In this document: positions 11,477 to 21,147 of the stretch, one piece after another | Numbering within the stretch: position 1 is the first letter of the stretch | Layout: the number at the start of each line of letters is the position of its first letter | From: Microvirga splendida | Lineage (GTDB): Bacteria > Pseudomonadota > Alphaproteobacteria > Rhizobiales > Beijerinckiaceae | NCBI RefSeq assembly: GCF_016427565.1 | Contig: NZ_JAELXT010000006.1 | Location: 167,860-231,859 of the forward strand | Reading direction: 5' to 3' | Length of the DNA stretch: 64,000 bases | The notes under the pieces: generated by a model | What the model saw: only the letters and a program-made list of their open reading frames with translations | Database searches by the model: none | Told to the model about the DNA's origin: nothing | Position numbers and translations under genes: made by a program

Positions 11477-12276
11477 CCACTGCCGTTGAAAACGATGAGG
11501 TCGAGTCGTCGCGCGCGCCTCTGATCGAGCATCTCACCGAGCTGCGCTCCCGCCTGATCAAGGCGCTGGTCGCGTTCGTGGTGATGTTCTTCCTCTGCTT
11601 TGCCGTCGCGAAATACATCTACAACGCCCTGGTATGGCCCTACGTCCTGGCGGTCGGCTCCCCCGAGCTGGCCCGTCTCGTCTATACCCACGGCCTCGAG
11701 TACCTGTTCACACAGATCCAGGTGGCGGCCTTCGGGGCAGGCTTCCTGGCGTTTCCCGTGATTGCCATGCAGGTCTACAAGTTCGTGGCGCCGGGCCTCT
11801 ACAAGAACGAGCGGCGGGCCTTCGTGCCCTATCTGGTCGCCACGCCGGTCCTCTTCGCCATCGGGGCGGCATGCGTCTATTTCATCGCCATGCCGCTCCT
11901 CATGCGGTTCTCGGTGGGCATGCAGCAGCTGGCGACGGAGGCGGGACCGACCATCGAGTTCCTGCCCAAGGTCAGCGAATACCTGTCGCTGATCATGACC
12001 CTGATCTTCGCCTTCGGAATCTGCTTCCAGCTGCCGGTGATCCTGACCCTGCTGGCGCGAGCCGGGATCATCGATTCGCAGTTCCTGAAGGACAAGCGGC
12101 GCTACGCCATCGTGATCGTCTTCGTAATCGCCGCGATCCTGACCCCGCCGGACATCATCAGCCAGTTCGCCCTTGCGATCCCAACCCTGCTTCTTTACGA
12201 GGCGTCCATCTTCTCCGTCCGCATGGTCGAGAAGAAGCGTGCGGAAGCCGAGGCCGCGCGCGCGGCGGAGGAGTAG
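11473..12276 (+). CDS. tatC: Twin-arginine translocase subunit TatC
   Basis: The 267-residue six-helix membrane protein is the core of the Tat signal-peptide receptor. The N-terminal LIEHLTELRSRLIKAL is the family signature, and the periplasmic FVAPGLYKNERR and the PPDIISQF segment near the last helices are also typical. The start overlaps tatB (ATGA). It closes the tatABC unit; serS begins about 100 bases later. Confidence 0.96.
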   Translation: MTTAVENDEVESSRAPLIEHLTELRSRLIKALVAFVVMFFLCFAVAKYIYNALVWPYVLAVGSPELARLVYTHGLEYLFTQIQVAAFGAGFLAFPVIAMQVYKFVAPGLYKNERRAFVPYLVATPVLFAIGAACVYFIAMPLLMRFSVGMQQLATEAGPTIEFLPKVSEYLSLIMTLIFAFGICFQLPVILTLLARAGIIDSQFLKDKRRYAIVIVFVIAAILTPPDIISQFALAIPTLLLYEASIFSVRMVEKKRAEAEAARAAEE

Positions 12277-12377
12277 GGCCTACAGGCTCTACACAGAGGC
12301 CGCCGTCCTCGGCACAAGATTGAAGGGGCGGTCTTGTCATCGGGGCGAGGCTGCCTGACGAAGCAGGTCCTCATCCC

Positions 12378-13739
12378 ATGCACGACATCCGTTCCATCCG
12401 CGAGAATCCCGCGGCTTTCGACCAAGGCCTCCGGAACCGGGGCATGGAGCCCTTGTCCGCCCGCCTGATCGCCCTCGACGACCAGCGCAAGAGCGCCATC
12501 TCGGCCCTGCAGGCCGCCACCGAGCGCCGCAATGCCATGTCCAAGGAGATCGGGCAGGCCAAGGCGAAGAAGGACGAGGCGCGGGCGCAGGATCTGATGG
12601 CCGAAGTCGCCCGCATCAAGGAGACGATGCCGGAGCTTGAGGAGGCCGAGCGCGTGGCCGAGAAGGCCCTGTTCGATGCCCTGGCCGCGATCCCGAATAT
12701 TCCGAAGGAGGGCGTGCCGGTCGGTGCCGACGAGCACGGCAACGTGGAGCGTCACCGCGTCGGCAACCCGAGGAACCTGGCCGCCGCCAAGCAGCATTTC
12801 GAGATCGGCGAAGCCCTCGGCCTGATGGATTTCGAGACGGCCGCGAAGCTCTCCGGCTCGCGCTTCGTCGTGCTCAAGGGCGGCCTTGCGCGCCTGGAGC
12901 GGGCGCTCGGCCAGTTCATGATCGACCTGCACACCACCGAGCACGGCTACACGGAAGTGAACCCGCCGCTGCTGGTGCGCGACGACGCCATGTTCGGCAC
13001 CGCGCAGCTGCCGAAGTTCGAGGACGATCAGTTCTGGGCCTTCCCCGGCAACTCCCTCGAACAGGTTGTGTCCGCCGCCCTCGAAGGCCAGCCGCGCGAC
13101 GCTATCGCCAAAATGATCAGGGATACGCGCTACGGCATGATTCCGACCGCGGAGGTGACGCTCACCAATCTGGTGCGCGAGCAGATCCTCTCCGAGGAGG
13201 AGCTTCCCCTGCGCTTTACCGCGCTCACCCCGAGCTTCCGCGCCGAGGCGGGCTCCGCCGGCCGCGACACGCGCGGGATGATCCGCCAGCACCAGTTCGT
13301 GAAATGCGAGCTCGTCTCGATCACGACGCCCGAGACCTCGGCCGACGAGCACGAGCGCATGCTGACCAGCGCCGAGAACGTGCTGAAGAAGCTGGAGCTG
13401 CCGTTCCGCACGATGACGCTCTGCACTGGCGACATGGGCTTCTCCTCGACCAAGACCTACGACATCGAGGTGTGGCTGCCGGGGCAGGGGGCCTATCGCG
13501 AGATTTCGAGCTGCTCGGTCTGCTCCGACTTCCAGGCGCGGCGCATGAACGCCCGCTACCGCGCCGCGGGCGAGAAGCAGCCGCGCTTCGTGCACACGCT
13601 CAACGGCTCCGGCCTCGCGGTCGGCCGCACCCTCGTGGCGGTGCTGGAGAACTACCAGAACGAGGACGGCAGCGTCACGGTCCCGTCGGTGCTCCAGCCC
13701 TACATGGGCGGTCTCGCCCGCATCGAGCGTCAGGGCTGA
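12378..13739 (+). CDS. serS: Seryl-tRNA synthetase
   Basis: This 453-residue class II synthetase charges tRNA-Ser and tRNA-Sec. The N-terminal long coiled-coil arm spans about residues 30-110. The class II motif 2 region ([18 protein letters not shown]) and motif 3 ([20 protein letters not shown]) are clear. The ATG at 12378 gives [18 protein letters not shown], the usual start. surE begins two bases after the stop. Confidence 0.97.
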   Translation: MHDIRSIRENPAAFDQGLRNRGMEPLSARLIALDDQRKSAISALQAATERRNAMSKEIGQAKAKKDEARAQDLMAEVARIKETMPELEEAERVAEKALFDALAAIPNIPKEGVPVGADEHGNVERHRVGNPRNLAAAKQHFEIGEALGLMDFETAAKLSGSRFVVLKGGLARLERALGQFMIDLHTTEHGYTEVNPPLLVRDDAMFGTAQLPKFEDDQFWAFPGNSLEQVVSAALEGQPRDAIAKMIRDTRYGMIPTAEVTLTNLVREQILSEEELPLRFTALTPSFRAEAGSAGRDTRGMIRQHQFVKCELVSITTPETSADEHERMLTSAENVLKKLELPFRTMTLCTGDMGFSSTKTYDIEVWLPGQGAYREISSCSVCSDFQARRMNARYRAAGEKQPRFVHTLNGSGLAVGRTLVAVLENYQNEDGSVTVPSVLQPYMGGLARIERQG

Positions 13740-13741
13740 AC

Positions 13742-14503
13742 ATGCGCATTCTCTGCACCAACGACGACGGCATCCACGCTCCCGGGCTCAAGAGCCTGGA
13801 GGCCATCGCGCGCGAGCTGTCGGACGATGTCTGGGTCGTCGCGCCCGAGACCGATCAGAGCGGCGTCGCGCATTCGCTCTCCCTCAACGATCCGCTGCGC
13901 CTGCGCGAGATTTCCAGCCGGCACTTCGCCGTCAAGGGAACGCCGACCGACTGCGTGATCATGGGTGTGCGCCACCTCATGCGCGACGCCAAGCCCGACC
14001 TCGTGCTCTCCGGCGTCAACCGGGGGCAGAACGTGGCCGAGGACGTGACCTATTCCGGCACCGTCGCCGGAGCCATCGAGGGCACGATCCTCGGCATTCC
14101 GTCCATCGCGCTCTCCCAGGCCTATGGCCCGGACACACGCAACTCGCCGCGCTGGCAATGCGCCGAACATCACGGCCCCAAGGTGGTGCGCAAGATCCTC
14201 GAAGCCGGGATCGACAAGGGGATTCTCGTCAACGTGAACTTCCCGGATTGCGAGCCTCAAGAGGTCGAGGGAACGGCCCTCGCCAACCAGGGGCAGCGCA
14301 CCCAGGAGCTTCTGCGCCTCGACGAGCGTCGGGACGGGCGCGGCAATCCCTACTTCTGGATCGCGTTCGAGCGCCGTCCCTTCACGCCCGGCAACGGCAC
14401 GGATCTCTGGGCCATCGCCAACCGGCGCATCGCCGTGACGCCTCTTCGCGTCGACATGACCGACGAGCCGACCCTAACCCGCTACGCCCAGGCCTTCGGC
14501 TGA
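13742..14503 (+). CDS. surE: 5'/3'-nucleotidase SurE
   Basis: The 253-residue metal-dependent survival-protein phosphatase acts on nucleoside monophosphates. The N-terminal [16 protein letters not shown] contains the metal-binding Asp-Asp pair, and [19 protein letters not shown] is the second family motif. The start is at 13742, directly after serS; longer upstream readings are serS in another frame. pcm follows after 16 bases, giving the surE-pcm pair that is also found in gammaproteobacteria. Confidence 0.95.
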   Translation: MRILCTNDDGIHAPGLKSLEAIARELSDDVWVVAPETDQSGVAHSLSLNDPLRLREISSRHFAVKGTPTDCVIMGVRHLMRDAKPDLVLSGVNRGQNVAEDVTYSGTVAGAIEGTILGIPSIALSQAYGPDTRNSPRWQCAEHHGPKVVRKILEAGIDKGILVNVNFPDCEPQEVEGTALANQGQRTQELLRLDERRDGRGNPYFWIAFERRPFTPGNGTDLWAIANRRIAVTPLRVDMTDEPTLTRYAQAFG

Positions 14504-14519
14504 GGAGGGCGCGGGCGCG

Positions 14520-15206
14520 ATGAACCAGGATCTGCCATACTGGCCCGAAGCGGACGATGCCCGCGACGAGCAGGCGGCGATCGGGGCCGCGTCCTTCATC
14601 CTATCCCTGCGGGCGAAAGGCATCCGCGACACGGCGCTGCTGCGGGCCATGGAACTCGTGCCGCGCGAGGTCTTCGCGCCGCGCCGCTTCACCGATCTCG
14701 CTCGGACCGACGTCGCCCTGCCTCTGCCCTGCGGCCAGACCATGACGGGGCCGAGAACGGTGGCCGCCATGCTGCTGGCGCTCGGCGTGCAGCCCGGCCA
14801 GCGGGTGCTGGAGGTGGGCACGGGCAGCGGCTACGTGACGGCGCTCCTGGCGCGGCTCGGGGCGGAGGTGACGAGCGTCGAGCGCTACAACACCCTGGCG
14901 GCTGCCGCGGCCCAGCACCTCAAGATCGTCGAGGCCGGCAATGTCCGCCTGGAGGTGGGCGACGGGCTCGCCACGCGGATCCGGGATCGCTTCGACCGCA
15001 TTCTGCTGAACGGCGCGCGCGCGGAGCTCCCGGAAACCCTCATGCCTCTCCTAGGGTCCGGTGGGCGCCTCGTCGGGGCGCTCACCGTCGAGGGCATGCC
15101 TCGCCTCGTGAAGATCGAGCGCGGTGCCGACGGAGAACTAGCGCAGAGCCTCGGCGTGCCTCTGCGGATTTCCCCGCTCGTCACCGGGATTGCGGCGACT
15201 CTCTAG
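14520..15206 (+). CDS. pcm: Protein-L-isoaspartate O-methyltransferase
   Basis: The 228-residue SAM-dependent enzyme repairs isoaspartyl residues. The SAM-binding motif I is VLEVGTGSGYVTALLARLG, and the PCMT substrate loop appears as LPCGQTMTGPRTVAAML, where the usual ISQP-type segment is replaced by GQTMT-G. The N-terminal extension is short. It follows surE and precedes an NlpD-like gene, with a RIME-like repeat between pcm and the latter. Confidence 0.92.
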   Translation: MNQDLPYWPEADDARDEQAAIGAASFILSLRAKGIRDTALLRAMELVPREVFAPRRFTDLARTDVALPLPCGQTMTGPRTVAAMLLALGVQPGQRVLEVGTGSGYVTALLARLGAEVTSVERYNTLAAAAAQHLKIVEAGNVRLEVGDGLATRIRDRFDRILLNGARAELPETLMPLLGSGGRLVGALTVEGMPRLVKIERGADGELAQSLGVPLRISPLVTGIAATL

Positions 15207-15314
15207 CGCATCGTGCGAAAAAGTGGATCCCGGTTTTTCGCGCTCGACGATGCGCCAGAGAATCAAGAGCATCGGGTGAATCCCAAAAGTGCACGCCACT
15301 TTTGGGCCCGAGGC
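15206..15314 (+). repeat. RIME-like palindromic intergenic element, copy 2
   Basis: The element has two palindromes in the same order and orientation as at 7760. The first is gcatcgtgcgaaaaagtgga with cggtttttcgc and cgacgatgc. The second is gcatcgggtgaatcccaaaa with ccacttttgggccc. It begins immediately after the pcm stop and ends about 115 bases before the NlpD-like gene. Confidence 0.85.
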
Positions 15315-15431
15315 TCGGCCGAATCGAAATTTTTTCGACAAGGTTACGAGAAAGTGCGCACCATCAACCGTTGCTTAACCTGAACAGGCTTTTAATCGCT
15401 TCATCGAGTTGCGTTCGATTGGGGTTGAGTG

Positions 15432-16502
15432 ATGCGTTTGCGTATGGGTTCTGAGCATTGGGGTGCGGTGTCTCGGATCGCTCTGGTGAGTTTGATCGGC
15501 AGTGCCGCGGCGGCGTGCAGTACCGACAGCGCGCGGTTCGCGGAGAACCCATTCTCCAATCCATTCGCGGCCAGCGAGCGGATGGAATCCGGCGCGTCAG
15601 TTCCCTCGCAGCCTCAGGCTTCCCCGGCCTATGCGGCCGCTCCGATGCCGACCGCTTCGGTCCAGGCCCAGGCCCTGCCGCCGGTGCAGGCCCAGCCTCT
15701 CTCGCAGCCCGCCCGCATCGCCTCGGCTCCCGCCCCCGTCCAGCCGCGCCCCGTGCCGGCCGCTCAGACGGCGGCTGCCCAGCCCAAGTTCCGCCTCGTC
15801 GACACGTCCAAGGTCCCGGCCGCCACGACTCCGGTCGCCGATGCCGAGCCGGCCCGGCGCGTTCGCCCTGGCACAACCATGACGGCGCAGGCTCCCGCTG
15901 CTCCGGCTCCCGCCAAGGCGGCGCCCATGCAGGTCGCGTCGGCCGTCGATGAGCCTCTGGTTTCGGCGCCCAAGCCGCTCGTTTCCGCGCCGAAGCCGGT
16001 CGTCGAGCAGCCCAAGGTTGCGGCTCTGACCCAACCCGAAGCGGTGAAGCCCGTCGCGCCTGTGGCACCGGCCCCGCAGCCGGAGGCCGCGAAAGCTCCG
16101 GCGCCGGAGCCAGAGCAGACCGCCAGCGTTCCGGCCGGCGACTTCCGCTGGCCCGCCCGCGGCCGCGTGATCGCCGGGTTCGGCGCCAATGGCGGCAACG
16201 AGGGCATCAACATCGCCGTCCCCGAAGGCACGCCCGTGAAGGCGACCGAGGCCGGCACCGTGACCTATGCGGGCAGCGAGGTGAAGGGCTACGGCAACCT
16301 CGTCCTGATCAAGCACGAGAACGGCTACGTCTCAGCCTATGCCCACAACGGCTCTCTGAACGTGAAGCGCGGCGAGCAGGTGAAGCGCGGCCAGGTGATC
16401 GCCACCTCCGGCCAGACCGGCAACGTGACCTCGCCCCAGCTGCACTTCGAGATCCGCAAGGGCGCGCAGCCCGTCGATCCGCTGAAGTATCTCGGCGGCT
16501 GA
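15432..16502 (+). CDS. NlpD-like lipoprotein with degenerate LytM (M23) domain
   Basis: The 356-residue protein has a signal peptide with a putative lipidation Cys at residue 29 (GSAAAAC), a long Pro/Ala/Gln-rich linker, and a C-terminal LytM domain of about 115 residues. Active M23 enzymes carry HxxxD and HxH zinc ligands; here the first site reads NEGIN and the last reads QLHFEI, so a zinc enzyme is unlikely. The changes parallel E. coli NlpD, an amidase activator. GTG at 15429 is an alternative start. It follows surE-pcm, the same order as surE-pcm-nlpD in gammaproteobacteria. Confidence 0.85.
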   Translation: MRLRMGSEHWGAVSRIALVSLIGSAAAACSTDSARFAENPFSNPFAASERMESGASVPSQPQASPAYAAAPMPTASVQAQALPPVQAQPLSQPARIASAPAPVQPRPVPAAQTAAAQPKFRLVDTSKVPAATTPVADAEPARRVRPGTTMTAQAPAAPAPAKAAPMQVASAVDEPLVSAPKPLVSAPKPVVEQPKVAALTQPEAVKPVAPVAPAPQPEAAKAPAPEPEQTASVPAGDFRWPARGRVIAGFGANGGNEGINIAVPEGTPVKATEAGTVTYAGSEVKGYGNLVLIKHENGYVSAYAHNGSLNVKRGEQVKRGQVIATSGQTGNVTSPQLHFEIRKGAQPVDPLKYLGG

Positions 16503-16552
16503 TCCTGGATAGAACTTCGGTCGGCTTCGAACTTCGAGGCTGGCCCAACGAG

Positions 16553-16587
16553 GGGACGGTGGAGCTCAGCCACCGTCCCTTTGTCGT
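16553..16587 (+). terminator. Intrinsic terminator between convergent genes
   Basis: A perfect 10-base stem (gggacggtgg / ccaccgtccc) with a 7-base loop is followed by tttgtcgttt. It lies 50 bases after the NlpD-like stop and ends at the 3' edge of the opposing DUF815 gene. Confidence 0.75.
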
Positions 16588-16588
16588 T

Positions 16589-17479
16589 TCAGATCGCCTT
16601 GCCCAGACGTCCCGCAAGGTCCTGGATGAACTGCCACGCGGTGCGGCCCGAGCGGGCGCCGCGGGTGGTGGCCCATTCGAGGGCCTCGGCGCGGACCGCC
16701 TCACGGTCGGCCTTGAGGCCCAGATGGTCCACATAGCCGAAGACCATGTCGAGATACTCGTCCTGGCTGCATTTGTGGAAGCCGAGCCAGAGGCCGAAGC
16801 GGTCGGACAGGGACACCTTCTCTTCGATGGCCTCGCCGGGGTTGATCGCCGTCGAGCGCTCGTTCTCCATCATGTCGCGGGGCAGGAGGTGGCGGCGGTT
16901 GGAGGTGGCGTAGAAGATCACGTTGTCCGGCCGCCCCTCGATCCCGCCCTCCAGAACCGCCTTGAGCGACTTGTAGGAGGTGTCGTCCGCATCGAATGAC
17001 AGGTCGTCGCAGAACACGATGAAGCGGTGCGGATCGGCCCGGAGCAGGCCCATGAGGTCCGGGAGGGTCTCGATGTCCTCCCGATGGATCTCGATGAGCT
17101 TGAGGGGGCGGGAATCGGCCGGCCGGGTGTGGTTGATCTCCGCATGGACCGCCTTGACCAGGGACGACTTGCCCATGCCCCGGGCGCCCCAGAGCAGGGC
17201 GTTGTTGGCCGGCAGCCCCCTGGCGAAGCGCCCGGTGTTCTCCGCCAGCTGGTCCCGCACCCGGTCGATGCCCCGCAGGAGGCTCATCTCGACCCGGTTC
17301 ACCTTGGGGACGGGGGAGAGCCTGCGCCCCACCGCCTGCCAGACGAAGGCGTCGGCCGCCGTAAAATCGGCGTGAGCGGCTCCGGTAGGGGTGAGCCTCT
17401 CAAGGGCATCGGCAATGCGGGTCAGAAGCGCCAGGGATTCAGGAGAATTCAGGTCTGCAGGCATCGGGAACAAGGCCAT
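16589..17479 (-). CDS. DUF815 family AAA+ ATPase
   Basis: The roughly 296-residue protein carries the P-loop WGARGMGKSSLVKAV and a Walker B-like FIVFCDDLSFDADD, followed by YATSNRRHLLPRDM. All are hallmarks of the DUF815 ATPase family, whose function is poorly defined. Start is ambiguous: ATG at 17479 (MALFPMPADLNS) or 17464 (MPADLNS), with no clear ribosome site for either. Longer readings run into a RIME-like repeat and are rejected. It is divergent from yajC. Confidence 0.87.
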   Translation of the reverse strand: MALFPMPADLNSPESLALLTRIADALERLTPTGAAHADFTAADAFVWQAVGRRLSPVPKVNRVEMSLLRGIDRVRDQLAENTGRFARGLPANNALLWGARGMGKSSLVKAVHAEINHTRPADSRPLKLIEIHREDIETLPDLMGLLRADPHRFIVFCDDLSFDADDTSYKSLKAVLEGGIEGRPDNVIFYATSNRRHLLPRDMMENERSTAINPGEAIEEKVSLSDRFGLWLGFHKCSQDEYLDMVFGYVDHLGLKADREAVRAEALEWATTRGARSGRTAWQFIQDLAGRLGKAI

Positions 17480-17550
17480 CCAGAGTGGGTGAGGGGATTG
17501 CTTAGCGCAGAAAGCGTCAAACGGTCCACCGAGAGGCCTTTGGAAACCGA

Positions 17551-17660
17551 GCATCGGACCCAAAAGTGGAGGCCACTTTTGGGGAAATCCGATGCTTCTT
17601 TCATAGAAAGGCACATCGTCGGGCGCGGAAAACCGGTGCCCACTTTTCCGCACGATGTGC
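17551..17660 (-). repeat. RIME-like palindromic intergenic element, copy 3 (inverted)
   Basis: This is the same two-palindrome element in inverted orientation. The gcatcggacccaaaagtgg module comes first, then the ggaaaaccggtgcccacttt / cgcacgatgtgc module. It occupies the divergent promoter region between the DUF815 gene and yajC, so it could influence both transcripts. Confidence 0.83.
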
Positions 17661-17765
17661 CTGCAACTTCATTGATTTCGCGGAGTCGATGGGTATAGTC
17701 CGCCACGCTTTGTATCCCGTCCGGCGCGGGTAGGCCCCACATGTGCCTGCCACGCGCCTTTATCC

Positions 17766-18110
17766 ATGGAGAGCCGCTTGTTCATTTCACCTGCCTACGC
17801 ACAAGGGGCCCCCGCGGCCGGCGGAATGGAGATGATCCTTCAATTCGTCCCGTTCATCCTCATATTCGTCATCATGTGGTTCCTGATCATCCGGCCCCAG
17901 CAGCGCCGGGTGAAGGCTCACCAGGAGATGATCAAGAACGTGCGTCGCGGCGATACGGTCGTCACCTCCGGCGGCATCATCGGCAAGGTGACCAAGGTGA
18001 CCGAGGACGCGGCGGATATCGAGGTCGAGATCGCCGACGGCGTGCGGGTGAAGGTGGCTCGCGCCATGATTTCCGACGTCCGCTCCAAGAGCGAGCCTGT
18101 GAAGGCCTGA
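17766..18110 (+). CDS. yajC: Preprotein translocase accessory subunit YajC
   Basis: The 114-residue single-pass inner membrane protein associates with SecDF. A membrane helix (MILQFVPFILIFVIMWFLII) is followed by the family signature RPQQRRVKAHQEMI and a small basic/beta domain. It is the first gene of an operon continuing with secD and secF. Confidence 0.95.
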   Translation: MESRLFISPAYAQGAPAAGGMEMILQFVPFILIFVIMWFLIIRPQQRRVKAHQEMIKNVRRGDTVVTSGGIIGKVTKVTEDAADIEVEIADGVRVKVARAMISDVRSKSEPVKA

Positions 18111-18196
18111 TTGAGACAAGGCCGGCCCTTCCTCATGGGGATGGGCCGGTTCGCCGCAGCGGGCTGCGGCAGAGTGTGTGAAAGGTTGAGCTGACG

Positions 18197-19804
18197 ATGC
18201 TGCGCTTCTCCAAATCGAAGATCATCGCCACGATGGCGGTCATCCTGATCGGTCTGCTCCTGGCGGTTCCGAGCATGATGTCCCGCGAGCAGCGTGAGGG
18301 CTACCTGAATGCCATTCCGAGCTGGGTGCCATCCTGGCTCGTGCCGTCCCGCGCCATCGTGCTGGGCCTCGACCTGCAGGGCGGCTCGCACGTTCTGCTC
18401 GAGGTCGACAACCAGGATCTGCTGCGCGGCCAGATCACCCTGCTGCGCGACGACGTCCGCCGCATCCTGCGCGACACCCGCGTCTCGTCCCAGAACGGCA
18501 TCCAGACCATCCAGCGCGGCGTGCAGATCCGCGTGCCGGATGCGGCCGACCGCGACCGGCTCCTGCCGCGCCTGCGCGAGCTGTCGCAGCCGATCGGCAA
18601 TGCCATGCTGGGTCAGGCGGGCGGCAATTCCATCGAGATCAACACGTCCCCGGACGGCGTGATCACGATGACCTACACGGAGGCCGGCATCAACGAGCGC
18701 GTGCGCCGCGCCGTCGACCAGTCCATCGAGGTCATCCGCCGCCGCGTGGACTCGACCGGCACGACCGAGCCCAGCATCCAGCGCCAGGGCGCCGACCGCG
18801 TCCTCGTCCAGGTTCCGGGTCTCCAGGATCCGCAGCAGCTGAAGGCGCTCCTCGGCGAGACCGGCAATCTCGAGTTCCGCCTGCTCGCTCAACAGGGCGC
18901 GACGGATGTGGACATGCTGCCCATGGAGGATGCAGGCGGCCAGCGGGTCCCGGTCGAGCGCAGGGTCATCGCCGAAGGCGGCGACCTGACCGACGCGCAG
19001 CCGGCCTTCGATACGCAGACCAACCAGCCCATCGTGAATTTCCGCTTCAACATCCGCGGCGCGCAGCGCTTCGGCCAGGCGACGACGGAGAACCTCGGGC
19101 GCCAGCTCGCCATCGTTCTGGACAACCGGGTGATCTCCGCTCCGACGATCCAGTCGCCCATCACCGGCGGCTCGGGCCAGATCTCCGGCAGCTTCACGGT
19201 CGAGCAGGTGAACAATCTCGCCGTGCTGCTCCGCTCCGGCGCCCTGCCGGCGAAGCTCACCATCGTCGAGGAGCGCACCGTCGGCCCAGGCCTCGGGCGC
19301 GACTCCATCGAGGCCGGCAAGATGGCCACCTACGTGGCGGCCGTGTTCGTCGTCATCTTCATGTTCGCCACCTACGGCCTCTTCGGCCTGTTCGCGAACA
19401 TCGCGCTGATCGTCCATGTGGGCCTCATCTTCGGCCTCATGTCGGTTCTGGAAGCCACGCTCACGCTCCCGGGCATCGCCGGCATCGTGCTCACCATCGG
19501 CACGGCGGTCGACTCGAACGTGCTGATCTACGAGCGCATCCGCGAGGAAGTGCGGGCGGGCCGGTCCATCGTGTCGGGCATCCAGGCCGGCTTCGACCGG
19601 GCCTTCGCGACCATCGTGGACTCCAACAGCACCATGGCCATCGCGGCGGTGATCCTGTTCTTCCTCGGCTCCGGCCCCGTGCGCGGCTTCGCGGTCGTGT
19701 TCATTCTCGGCATCCTGACGACGGTTCTCACCGCCGTGACCCTGACGCGCATGATGATCGCGCTCTGGTATCACTGGATGCGTCCCAAAGCTCTTCCGTT
19801 TTAA
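18197..19804 (+). CDS. secD: Protein translocase subunit SecD
   Basis: The 535-residue RND-type membrane protein, with SecF, uses the proton gradient to help complete protein export. It has an N-terminal helix, a large periplasmic P1 region containing LGLDLQGGSHVLLEV, and six C-terminal helices. The second half has the SecD motifs GTAVDSNVLIYERIREE and AFATIVDSNSTM. It lies 86 bases after yajC and 12 bases before secF. Confidence 0.97.
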   Translation: MLRFSKSKIIATMAVILIGLLLAVPSMMSREQREGYLNAIPSWVPSWLVPSRAIVLGLDLQGGSHVLLEVDNQDLLRGQITLLRDDVRRILRDTRVSSQNGIQTIQRGVQIRVPDAADRDRLLPRLRELSQPIGNAMLGQAGGNSIEINTSPDGVITMTYTEAGINERVRRAVDQSIEVIRRRVDSTGTTEPSIQRQGADRVLVQVPGLQDPQQLKALLGETGNLEFRLLAQQGATDVDMLPMEDAGGQRVPVERRVIAEGGDLTDAQPAFDTQTNQPIVNFRFNIRGAQRFGQATTENLGRQLAIVLDNRVISAPTIQSPITGGSGQISGSFTVEQVNNLAVLLRSGALPAKLTIVEERTVGPGLGRDSIEAGKMATYVAAVFVVIFMFATYGLFGLFANIALIVHVGLIFGLMSVLEATLTLPGIAGIVLTIGTAVDSNVLIYERIREEVRAGRSIVSGIQAGFDRAFATIVDSNSTMAIAAVILFFLGSGPVRGFAVVFILGILTTVLTAVTLTRMMIALWYHWMRPKALPF

Positions 19805-19816
19805 GGAGTGCGTATC

Positions 19817-20755
19817 GTGCGCCTCATCCGCCTCTGGCCCGAAAACTCCCATTTCGACTTCATGCGCTTCCGGCGCTTCTCGTTCCCGCTGTCGGCCGTC
19901 ATCTCCATCCTGACGGCGGTGATGCTTCTGTCCGGCGGCCTCCACTTCGGCATCGACTTCCAGGGCGGCACGCTCATGGAAATCCAGGCCCGGTCCGGCC
20001 AGGCCGATGTGGGCCAGATCCGGCAGACCGCCCAAGGCTTCGGCTTCGGTGATGTCGAGGTGCAGGAGTTCGGCTCCGCCGGCGAGGTCTCCCTGCGCTT
20101 CCCCATCCAGGAGGGCGGCGAAGCCGCGCAGGCTGCCGTGGTGCAGAAGGCGCGCGACACGTTCAGCGCCGAGTACGATTTCCGCCGCGTCGAGACCGTG
20201 GGCCCCCGCGTCTCGGGCGAGCTCGTGCAGTCCGGCACCATCGGCGTCGTGCTCTCGGTCATCGCGGTTCTGTTCTATCTCTGGTTCCGCTTCGAGCGGG
20301 AGCTGGCGATGGCGTCGATCATCGGCACGCTCCACGACATCGTGCTCACCATCGGGTTCTTCGTGATCACCGGCCACGAGTTCAACATGACCTCGATCGC
20401 CGCGATCCTGACCATCGTCGGCTACTCGCTCAACGAGACCGTGGTGGTGTTCGACCGTACCCGCGAGCTGATGCGCCGCTACAAGACGATGCCGGCCGAG
20501 GAACTGCTGAACCTCTCGATCAACCACACCATGTCGCGCACGATCATGACGGCGATGACCACGGCGCTGTCGCTCCTGGCGCTGGTGCTGTTCGGCGGAC
20601 AGGCGATCCAGGGCTTCGCCCAGGTCATGCTCTACGGCGTCGTCATCTGCACGTATTCGGCCATCTTCATCTCGTCTCCCATGCTGATCTATATCGGTCT
20701 GCGCGGCTCGGAGGCCGTGAAAGTGCCGGAGGGCAGGGCCGCCGCAGCGGAGTAA
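19817..20755 (+). CDS. secF: Protein translocase subunit SecF
   Basis: This 312-residue partner of SecD has the N-terminal helix, the GIDFQGGTLMEIQ motif, and the C-terminal TIVGYSLNETVVVFDRTRE signature. The start is chosen as GTG at 19817 because an AAGGAG ribosome site at 19803-19808 sits 8 bases upstream. Another GTG at 19808 overlaps that site and would leave it useless. The next gene begins 4 bases after the stop. Confidence 0.95.
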   Translation: MRLIRLWPENSHFDFMRFRRFSFPLSAVISILTAVMLLSGGLHFGIDFQGGTLMEIQARSGQADVGQIRQTAQGFGFGDVEVQEFGSAGEVSLRFPIQEGGEAAQAAVVQKARDTFSAEYDFRRVETVGPRVSGELVQSGTIGVVLSVIAVLFYLWFRFERELAMASIIGTLHDIVLTIGFFVITGHEFNMTSIAAILTIVGYSLNETVVVFDRTRELMRRYKTMPAEELLNLSINHTMSRTIMTAMTTALSLLALVLFGGQAIQGFAQVMLYGVVICTYSAIFISSPMLIYIGLRGSEAVKVPEGRAAAAE

Positions 20756-20759
20756 GCTC

Positions 20760-21146
20760 ATGAACGCCGGCCGCCTCTATGACGGGTTCCTGCCGGGACG
20801 CTACCAGTTCGACGCCTACGGCAATGGCGGCTTCCGCTTCGGGGACATGTCCCATCGCGGCTCCGTGCTGGCGCTGCCGTCGGGGGTCAGGGCATGGCCG
20901 GTCGCGTCCATGGCCGACCTGACCGACGAGGTGCTCGATCCGATCTTCGCCGAGGGCGATGCGCTCGAACTCCTGCTCTTCGGTACGGGCGCCGACATCG
21001 CGGCGCTGCCGGCCGCGTTCCGCACGCGGTTCCGGGAGGCTGGGATCGGGCTCGACGTGATGCAGACGGGAGCGGCCGCGCGGACCTACAACATCCTGCT
21101 CGCCGAGAACCGCAAGGTCGGCGCCGCCCTCATCGCCGTCCCTTAA
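20760..21146 (+). CDS. Mth938-like domain protein (NDUFAF3 homologue)
   Basis: The 128-residue protein belongs to the DUF498/Mth938 family, which includes the mitochondrial complex I assembly factor NDUFAF3. Recognisable segments are GNGGFRFGDMSHRGSVL near the N-terminus and FGTGADIAALP in the centre. It is tightly packed between secF and a phytoene-synthase-like gene (gaps of 4 and 1 bases). A role in respiratory complex I assembly is inferred from homology and from the neighbour, an NDUFAF6-like protein. Confidence 0.87.
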   Translation: MNAGRLYDGFLPGRYQFDAYGNGGFRFGDMSHRGSVLALPSGVRAWPVASMADLTDEVLDPIFAEGDALELLLFGTGADIAALPAAFRTRFREAGIGLDVMQTGAAARTYNILLAENRKVGAALIAVP

Positions 21147-21147
21147 G

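Noticed and set aside
17918..20761. Very long open frame (about 947 codons) antisense to secD and secF
   Set aside because: It mirrors GC-rich codons of the sec genes, is extremely His/Asp/Arg-rich, and has no recognisable domain; secD/secF are certain.
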